A DNA stretch of 64,000 nucleotides from an uncultured Collinsella sp. (lineage in GTDB: Bacteria; Actinomycetota; Coriobacteriia; Coriobacteriales; Coriobacteriaceae), in the NCBI GenBank assembly GCA_959026725.1, contig CAUFMG010000012.1, forward strand, positions 1 through 64,000, in the 5' to 3' direction. This document shows positions 59,499-64,000 of this stretch, piece by piece. Numbering within the stretch: the first letter of the stretch is position 1; each line of letters starts with the position of its first letter. The notes beneath the pieces were generated by a model, which had not been told where the DNA came from, ran no database searches, and was given only the letters and a program-made list of their open reading frames with translations. A program made the position numbers and the translations under genes.

Positions 59499-59981
59499 TT
59501 AGCGTAACAGCTCGGTGAGGTTGCGCTTAAAGCGGGCCCGGTCTTCGCTGGTAAATGCCGCCGGACCGCGAGTGCGACCGCCGGCGCGGCGCACCTTCTT
59601 TTCCTCGTGGCGAATAAACAGTTGCATGTCGATGGTCGCCTTATCGTAGACGCGCCCGCGCACGCCGATGGCGGCGGCATCGCGCCCGAGCACCATGCTC
59701 GCCAAGCCAATGTCCTGCGTCACGACTACGTCGCCCGCCTGCAGGCGTTCGACAATGGCAAAGTCGGCGCTGTCGGCGCCCACGCTCACATCGAGCGTCG
59801 TGACCCAAAATCCGCGTCGCGCATGCTCGACGTCGCGCGGATCGTCGCGGCGAATGTGGCGTTCCAGGTTCTGTGTGCTGTTGCCGGCGATAACGACGGC
59901 GACGCCCGCCCGCCGCGCGCAGTCAATCGACTCGCGCGTGACCGGGCAGGCGTCTGCATCAATAAAGAGCGTTCGCGGCAT
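59499..59981 (-). CDS. DUF188 (YaiI/YqxD) PIN-like protein
   Basis: The protein belongs to the DUF188 family. It has the opening TLFIDADACPV (acidic pair of a PIN-like fold), the DVEHARRGFWVTTLDVSVGADSADFAI-type middle (given here only in part), and the hallmark GDVVVTQDIGLASMVLGR, then RGRVYDKATID and GGRTRGPAAFT. All acidic residues of a PIN-type nuclease site are present, but activity is unknown. The ATG at 59981 directly follows the stop of the DUF308 gene, so the two are translationally coupled. Length (160 residues) is normal. Confidence 0.93.
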   Translation of the reverse strand: MPRTLFIDADACPVTRESIDCARRAGVAVVIAGNSTQNLERHIRRDDPRDVEHARRGFWVTTLDVSVGADSADFAIVERLQAGDVVVTQDIGLASMVLGRDAAAIGVRGRVYDKATIDMQLFIRHEEKKVRRAGGRTRGPAAFTSEDRARFKRNLTELLR

Positions 59982-60584
59982 CTAGTGCACCAGTTTGCCA
60001 AATTGAATAGCGCGAACAATCAGCGTTACGCCAAACACCAGCAGTGCGGCGCCGCTAAAGATGACGAGCATCTTGGCCGACCACAGCGGATAGATAAACA
60101 CGAACATGCCGGCGATGATGGAGAGCGCGCCGCTCAGGATGGCGAGGGCACGGTTGGACGAAAGCTCGGACTCCAGAATGGACATGACACCTTCGACGAT
60201 CCAGCCAAAGCCGGCCACGATAACCACCATCGTGGTGAGCGTCGCGGTCGAGAAGGCCTGGTTGCGCAGGATTATGACGCCGCCCAAGATAATGAGTAGG
60301 TTGGAGATGATGCTCGTCACGCGCCAGCCGGTGGGCAGCAGTGGCTCGAAAACAGCGGTAAACAGCCTGATCGCGGCCGTGATCACAAAGTAGAAGCCCA
60401 AGACGGTCGTTAGGAAGACGAGGGACTTGGCGGGCGCAAACAGCAGTGCGATGCCGGCGACGAGCGCCAAGACGCCCGTGATGGCGTAAATCCAGCGCAC
60501 GGCCTTGACGGCCTTGCCTGCCATGCTTTTCTCGTCAAATCCAAACTGGCTCGATTTTTGGTCATCGTTCTTAAAGATGCCCAT
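59982..60584 (-). CDS. DUF308 (HdeD-type) membrane protein
   Basis: Six hydrophobic segments lie in 200 residues, with the internal duplication typical of HdeD-like DUF308 proteins: IYAITGVLALVAGIALLFAP in the first half and ALAILSGALSIIAGMFVFIYP in the second. A short polar N-terminus (GIFKNDDQKSSQFGFDEK) precedes the first helix. E. coli HdeD helps acid resistance; other members have no assigned role. It forms a two-gene unit with the DUF188 gene. AAGGAGACATT precedes its ATG. Confidence 0.9.
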   Translation of the reverse strand: MGIFKNDDQKSSQFGFDEKSMAGKAVKAVRWIYAITGVLALVAGIALLFAPAKSLVFLTTVLGFYFVITAAIRLFTAVFEPLLPTGWRVTSIISNLLIILGGVIILRNQAFSTATLTTMVVIVAGFGWIVEGVMSILESELSSNRALAILSGALSIIAGMFVFIYPLWSAKMLVIFSGAALLVFGVTLIVRAIQFGKLVH

Positions 60585-60819
60585 AATGTCTCCTTTCCGT
60601 GCGGCGTAAGCCTTGATCGTTGCAACCAGTATCGCCTAAAGGCGCTGGCGTATGGGTCGGGGAGGGCGAAACGTAACCCAAAGGCCCCGAATTGTTTCCG
60701 TTGTTCCCCACGTCGCGATTTTCTATTCAACAGGTGTAGAACATTGCAGCCCTGTTCGCTATTGCCTACGTTTTAGGTTAGATTTTCCTAAGAACAATTG
60801 CCCGAAATTGGGGGTCCCT

Positions 60820-61491
60820 ATGAACGAAACAGTTCCCGCGGCGCCGTCGAGCGCGGAGTCGATGGCAAAGCAAGGTTGCGAAAAGCTCGGCCTGGACACG
60901 TTTGACGCGCTGGTCCGCCGCGCCCGCACGTGCCGCCGATTTGACGAGTCCATGCGCGTGCCGCGCGAGTTTTTGCTCGAGCTGGCGGAACTGGCGCACC
61001 TGGCTCCGTGTGGTGCCAATGCTCAGCGTCTTCGTTTTCATGCGGTAAGCGGTGCAGGGGACTGCGCGCGCGTATTTGATGAGCTTGCGTGGGCCGGCGC
61101 GCTTAAGGATTGGCCGGGTCCTGCCGAGGGCGAGCGCCCGACCGGCTACATCGCGATTCTGGCCGAGCGCGCCGTTCCGGGCAAGCCCGCCGCTCCCATT
61201 ACCGAGGTCGACACGGGCATTGCCGCGCAGACGATGATGCTCGCCGCCCGCAGCGCCACGCCCGAGGTGGCAGCCTGCATGTTCAAGGCTTTTACGCCCC
61301 ACGCGATCGATGCCATGGGGCTCGATAACGACAAGTATGAGCTCAAGCTGATCATGGCCTTTGGCGTTCCGGCCGAGACGCAGGTGATCGATGCGATCGA
61401 TTCCAGCCCCGACGGCTCCATCAATTATTGGCGTGACGAGGCGCAGGTGCACCACGTACCTAAGCGCCCGCTCGCCGACGTACTGGTGTAG
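60820..61491 (+). CDS. Nitroreductase-family flavoprotein
   Basis: The 223-residue product has the family opening LVRRARTCRRFDES, in which Arg residues contact FMN phosphate, then LAELAHLAPCGANAQRLRFHAV, equal to the usual S/A-P-S-x-x-N-x-Q motif, and DTGIAAQTMMLAARSATPE, the conserved central helix. The C-terminus holds IMAFGVPAETQVIDAI and ends with a lysine-proline tract (KRPLADVLV). The ATG at 60820 follows GGGGGTCCC, a weak site. It probably reduces quinones or nitro compounds with NAD(P)H; substrate is unknown. Confidence 0.88.
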   Translation: MNETVPAAPSSAESMAKQGCEKLGLDTFDALVRRARTCRRFDESMRVPREFLLELAELAHLAPCGANAQRLRFHAVSGAGDCARVFDELAWAGALKDWPGPAEGERPTGYIAILAERAVPGKPAAPITEVDTGIAAQTMMLAARSATPEVAACMFKAFTPHAIDAMGLDNDKYELKLIMAFGVPAETQVIDAIDSSPDGSINYWRDEAQVHHVPKRPLADVLV

Positions 61492-61523
61492 TTGGGTGTC
61501 GCCGCGGTGTGATCCGGCGGTAA

Positions 61524-61558
61524 ACCACCACAAAGGTACCTGTCCCCTTTGTGGTGGT
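61524..61558. repeat. Palindromic repeat family D, copy 2 (35 bp)
   Basis: ACCACCACAAAGGTACC at the left and CCTTTGTGGTGGT at the right. Read on the minus strand it begins ACCACCACAAAGGGGACAGG, the same as copy 1 at 48733. It separates the nitroreductase from the phosphatase genes and could be a terminator for the former. Confidence 0.8.
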
Positions 61559-61573
61559 ACGAGGGGAGGGCGT

Positions 61574-62116
61574 GTGGCAGATCTGTATTTGGTGCGGCAT
61601 GGGCAGACTGAGCTCAATGTGCAGAACATTTTGCAGGGTGGGCACGATTCGCCGCTTACGGCGCGCGGGCGCGAGCAGGCGCTGGCGACGCGCGCGGCGT
61701 TTGAGGCGCGTGGCGTGACCTTTGACCGTGTGTATTCCTCCCCGTTGGGCCGGGCGCGGCGTACGGCTGAGCTAATTGCTGGTGAGGGCTGCTCGATAGA
61801 GCTGGTCGATGACCTACGCGAGTGGCATTTGGGCTCGCTGGAGGGCACATCAAATCGCGATATGCCGCCGCAGCCCTGGGGTGATTATCCGGTGGCCTTT
61901 GGTGGCGAGTCTGAAGTGCAGCTCCAGTCGCGTATGGTCGCGGTGCTGTCGCGCATCATGGCCAGGCCGCAGCACGACTGTGTGCTGGCAGTCTCCCACG
62001 GCTCTTCCTGCCAGGAGTTTCTTGAGTATGTGACTGGCAGGGGAGAGCTACCCGACAACGGTGCCGTGCTTCATTTTGACTATTGCGACGGTGCGTTTTC
62101 GCTCCTTGATTGGTAA
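61574..62116 (+). CDS. Histidine phosphatase-family protein, first of a pair
   Basis: The GTG at 61574 is the likely start, giving 180 residues with GGGGAGGG just upstream. LYLVRHGQTELNVQNILQGG holds the phosphorylated His (RHG motif) and first Arg; YSSPLGRARRTAELI, LREWHLGSLEG (catalytic Glu) and LAVSHGSSCQEFLEY (second His) complete the site. It belongs to the phosphoglycerate-mutase-like broad-specificity phosphatases (cobC/gpm group). The next gene is a paralogue 17 bp downstream. Substrate is unknown. Confidence 0.92.
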   Translation: MADLYLVRHGQTELNVQNILQGGHDSPLTARGREQALATRAAFEARGVTFDRVYSSPLGRARRTAELIAGEGCSIELVDDLREWHLGSLEGTSNRDMPPQPWGDYPVAFGGESEVQLQSRMVAVLSRIMARPQHDCVLAVSHGSSCQEFLEYVTGRGELPDNGAVLHFDYCDGAFSLLDW

Positions 62117-62133
62117 CGAACGAAAGGACCCCT

Positions 62134-62769
62134 ATGAATAAAGACCTGTATCTGGTTCGTCATGGGCAGACAATATTCAACCTTAAGCGCATTATTCAGG
62201 GTTGGAGTGACTCGCCGCTCACGCAGCTGGGATGCGACCAGGCGGCACGTGCCGGCATGTTCTTACGTGCGCGCGGCATTGAACCCGATCATGCCTACAC
62301 CTCCACACTTCATCGCACCGAGCAGACTATCGCCAACTTGTGGCCGGGCTTGGCGTACGAGCGCCTGGACGGCCTGCGCGAATGGTTCTTTGGCGACTTT
62401 GAGGCCGAGCGCGTGATGCTTATGCCCGAGCGCCCGTGGCGCGATTTCTATCGTCAGTTTGGCGGCGAGGGCCAGATGCAGGTGCGTAAGCGCATGGTGG
62501 CGACGCTGACCGAGCTCATGCAGAAGCCTGATCACACCTGCGTACTTGTGGTGAGCCACGGATCGGCCATCAAGGAGTTTTTGGACCACGTGAGGGGAGC
62601 GGCGGCCGACGAGCGCGAGCGCGTGCCGGGCAACTGTTCGGTGCTGCATTTCGTGTTTGACGATACGACCGATACGTTTGAACTGGTTGAGATCTTTACG
62701 CAGGAAGACTACGCGCGCGAGCTGGGGCTTGAGCCGCTCGTGGCGGCAGCCGGCCCGCAGCGCGGGTAG
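62134..62769 (+). CDS. Histidine phosphatase-family protein, second of a pair
   Basis: The ATG at 62134 follows GAAAGGACC and gives 211 residues. The same active-site set is present: LYLVRHGQTIFNLKRIIQGW, HTSTLHRTEQTI-like YTSTLHRTEQTIANL, LREWFFGDFEAE and LVVSHGSAIKEFLDH. It shares the fold and length with the preceding gene, so the two arose by tandem duplication but have since diverged, most in the substrate-facing middle (MLMPERPWRDFYRQFGGEG). Both are expected to be cytoplasmic. Confidence 0.93.
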   Translation: MNKDLYLVRHGQTIFNLKRIIQGWSDSPLTQLGCDQAARAGMFLRARGIEPDHAYTSTLHRTEQTIANLWPGLAYERLDGLREWFFGDFEAERVMLMPERPWRDFYRQFGGEGQMQVRKRMVATLTELMQKPDHTCVLVVSHGSAIKEFLDHVRGAAADERERVPGNCSVLHFVFDDTTDTFELVEIFTQEDYARELGLEPLVAAAGPQRG

Positions 62770-62816
62770 CGCGAGCGCGGCGGCACGGGTCGTCGGCATA
62801 ACTTCTCGACGCAAAA

Positions 62817-62853
62817 GGGGCGGAGATGCATGTACCTGCTGCATCTCCGCCCC
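62817..62853. terminator. Strong terminator, mainly for the DUF1015-like gene
   Basis: GGGGCGGAGATGCA at 62817-62830 pairs perfectly with TGCATCTCCGCCCC at 62840-62853. On the minus strand TTTTGCG follows, 46 bp past the DUF1015-like stop. On the plus strand CTGTTTGTTG follows, so it can also end the phosphatase transcript. Confidence 0.88.
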
Positions 62854-62898
62854 CTGTTTGTTGGGCTGCCGATTTTTGTGCTGGACGGTCTGGTCTTG

Positions 62899-63579
62899 CT
62901 AGAACCGCGCGACCTGGTGCGTGAGCAGACCCGTCGGAACCTGCGCCGCGCCGCCGCTGACCTGCGCGGCGGGGAAGAGCGCAGCTACGGCAAAGTTGAA
63001 CGGCTCTTTGCCCGTGTAGGTGCCGGCGACACGTGCATCGTCGGCCAGGAGCTGTGATGCCTCGACTAGTGCGACAGCGTAGGCAGGGTCGTCGGCCAGT
63101 GCCGGCTCCGGCGCCTGGTCGAGCATGGCGCGGATGGCCCCGACGGCGTCCTCGCGCTTGACCTCCCACACGCGGTGCGTAATGCCGGCGGGGTCGGTGA
63201 CGGCATAGAGTGAAGCGCCCTCTTTTGCGGCGCCGAGGATGATATCCATGACGGGAGAGGCTTCGTAGACAAGCGTTACGGGACGGGGCTGTACCTTGAG
63301 GTCGGCGATTGCGCGCGCAGCGGCGGTCGTATCGGCGGCAACCGCGTCGCCGCCCGCCAGCGCACCAACCGGGCAGATCGCCACGACACCCGTCACACGT
63401 CCCGGCTCGCCCGAGCATTCGTACACGTAATACGCCGCACCCGGGTCCTTGAGCATCAGACCATCGGCAAGGGCTCCGCGCAGAGCATCGTTGCCGCTCA
63501 GGATGCTGCCCATTGCAGGCAGCGCCTCGAGCACGCGGTCCTGAGCCGGGCGGATGCAGGGAAACGGAAGTGCTTTCAT
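62899..63579 (-). CDS. Shortened DUF1015-like protein
   Basis: The 226-residue product follows the start of DUF1015 proteins: PFPCIRPAQDRVLEALPAM, LKDPGAAYYVYECSGEPGRVTGVVAI, RPVTLVYEASPVMDIIL and ITHRVWEVKRED. DUF1015 proteins are usually about 400 residues and carry a D-G-H-H-R motif; here the corresponding place reads LADDPAYAVALVEA and the C-terminal half is gone. It is therefore a reduced, probably non-catalytic member, or a domain retained for binding. GGACCGCCC precedes the ATG. The relationship is judged from pattern only. Confidence 0.68.
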   Translation of the reverse strand: MKALPFPCIRPAQDRVLEALPAMGSILSGNDALRGALADGLMLKDPGAAYYVYECSGEPGRVTGVVAICPVGALAGGDAVAADTTAAARAIADLKVQPRPVTLVYEASPVMDIILGAAKEGASLYAVTDPAGITHRVWEVKREDAVGAIRAMLDQAPEPALADDPAYAVALVEASQLLADDARVAGTYTGKEPFNFAVAALFPAAQVSGGAAQVPTGLLTHQVARF

Positions 63580-63618
63580 GGGCGGTCCTAACGCACGAGT
63601 CGGTTTGTTCGCGGCTTA

Positions 63619-64000
63619 TTATGCCCCAACTTGGCCGCTCGCGTCCCAGAGCACGTTATCGGCGAGCGCGATTAGCACCTGCTGACAACGAACGATATCG
63701 GCGTGGGGCACATATTCGTTGGGCTTGTGCGCGAGCGCGAGCGACCCGGGACCGTAGCTCATGCAATTGCGGTTACCTGTCTTGCCGGCAATGACGGCGG
63801 TGTCGGTGTAGCCGGTAAAGAAGCCGACGGTCGTGTCCGCGTCCGTCACGTCATCGGCGGCACGCTTGAGCGCTGCTAGAAGGGGAGAGTTCGGGTCGCG
63901 CTCGATGGCGGGGCGGTCGCCCGTCACGGTGTAGCTGCCATGGCAACCGGGGACCGCGGCTTCGGCGCCGGCGATGGCCAGCTCTACCATGCGCTTCGCG
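63619..64000 (-). CDS. M20-family peptidase/deacylase, C-terminal fragment at window edge
   Basis: The frame is open to the right edge, so only the last 127 codons are seen; the start lies beyond the window. TGYTDTAVIAGKTGNRNCMSYGPGSLALAHKPNEYV contains the C-terminal signature of ArgE/DapE-type M20 enzymes in parts: the Thr-Asp pair, Y-G-P-G, and A-H-K-P-N-E-Y with the last zinc-ligand His. A family role is hydrolysis of N-acyl amino acids or peptides. It is not closely similar to the M20 dipeptidase at 43232. It is not broken; the truncation is due to the window. Confidence 0.85.
   Translation of the reverse strand, partial: AKRMVELAIAGAEAAVPGCHGSYTVTGDRPAIERDPNSPLLAALKRAADDVTDADTTVGFFTGYTDTAVIAGKTGNRNCMSYGPGSLALAHKPNEYVPHADIVRCQQVLIALADNVLWDASGQVGA

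Overview
The window is GC-rich, gene-dense chromosomal DNA. It looks like a gut-type Coriobacteriia actinobacterium, most likely Collinsella or a close relative. The reasons are the codon bias, which leaves long antisense open frames opposite real genes, the gene repertoire (DUF4430 surface proteins, class III fructose-bisphosphatase, several DegV proteins, a fermenter-type pst operon) and an abundance of short palindromic intergenic repeats. The genus is inferred from gene content and style; no rRNA or tRNA gene was seen to confirm it.

Layout. 1-7 kb: zinc-ribbon protein, a candidate structured RNA, a DUF1016 (YhcG-type) nuclease, a small PH-like protein, a secreted PI-PLC-type surface protein and a lipoprotein. 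7-13 kb: one-carbon folate pair (cyclodeaminase-family protein and folD), C69 dipeptidase, and a phasin-like/ABC1-kinase pair. 13-18 kb: a cobalamin riboswitch followed by two DUF4430 surface proteins, which look like a B12-regulated surface capture system. 18-28 kb: two GtrA membrane proteins, fbp, a DegV protein, a TIM-barrel-like protein, a 56-residue membrane protein, an RsmB-family methyltransferase, an atypical methionyl-tRNA synthetase and a DUF3267 protein. 28-36 kb: queuosine genes queH, queA and tgt, separated by a coiled-coil membrane protein, an SDR and an IS110-family element that sits inside a composite intergenic repeat. 36-41 kb: LOG-family protein, RelB/YafQ toxin-antitoxin, and a large primase-helicase resembling the AEP-helicase proteins of TOTE-type conflict systems. 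This block is the most accessory-looking part of the window. 41-51 kb: second DegV, HAD phosphatase, M20 dipeptidase, pstSCAB, an ABC-F ATPase and a Cof-type HAD. 51-60 kb: metal homeostasis, with a DtxR/MntR-type regulator, an SmtB-type Zn sensor, a free-standing HMA protein, a P1B ATPase and a His-rich putative Mn exporter; a PD-(D/E)XK-like protein and an exonuclease lie between them. 60-64 kb: DUF188 and DUF308 proteins, a nitroreductase, two histidine phosphatases, a short DUF1015-like protein and a truncated M20 peptidase at the window edge.

The most distinctive feature is repeat architecture. At least six intergenic repeat families were found by eye: four copies of a 65-67 bp palindrome (A), two copies of a 224 bp composite (B/C), two copies of a 35 bp palindrome (D), two ~200 bp elements with imperfect terminal repeats (E), a tandem palindrome pair (F), and two 220-234 bp elements with 31-33 bp perfect terminal inverted repeats (G). 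Families A, B and G show compensatory changes in paired arms, which points to selection on the folded or palindromic form. Family A and B/C copies sit directly 3' of genes. No CRISPR array, tRNA, rRNA or prophage was seen.
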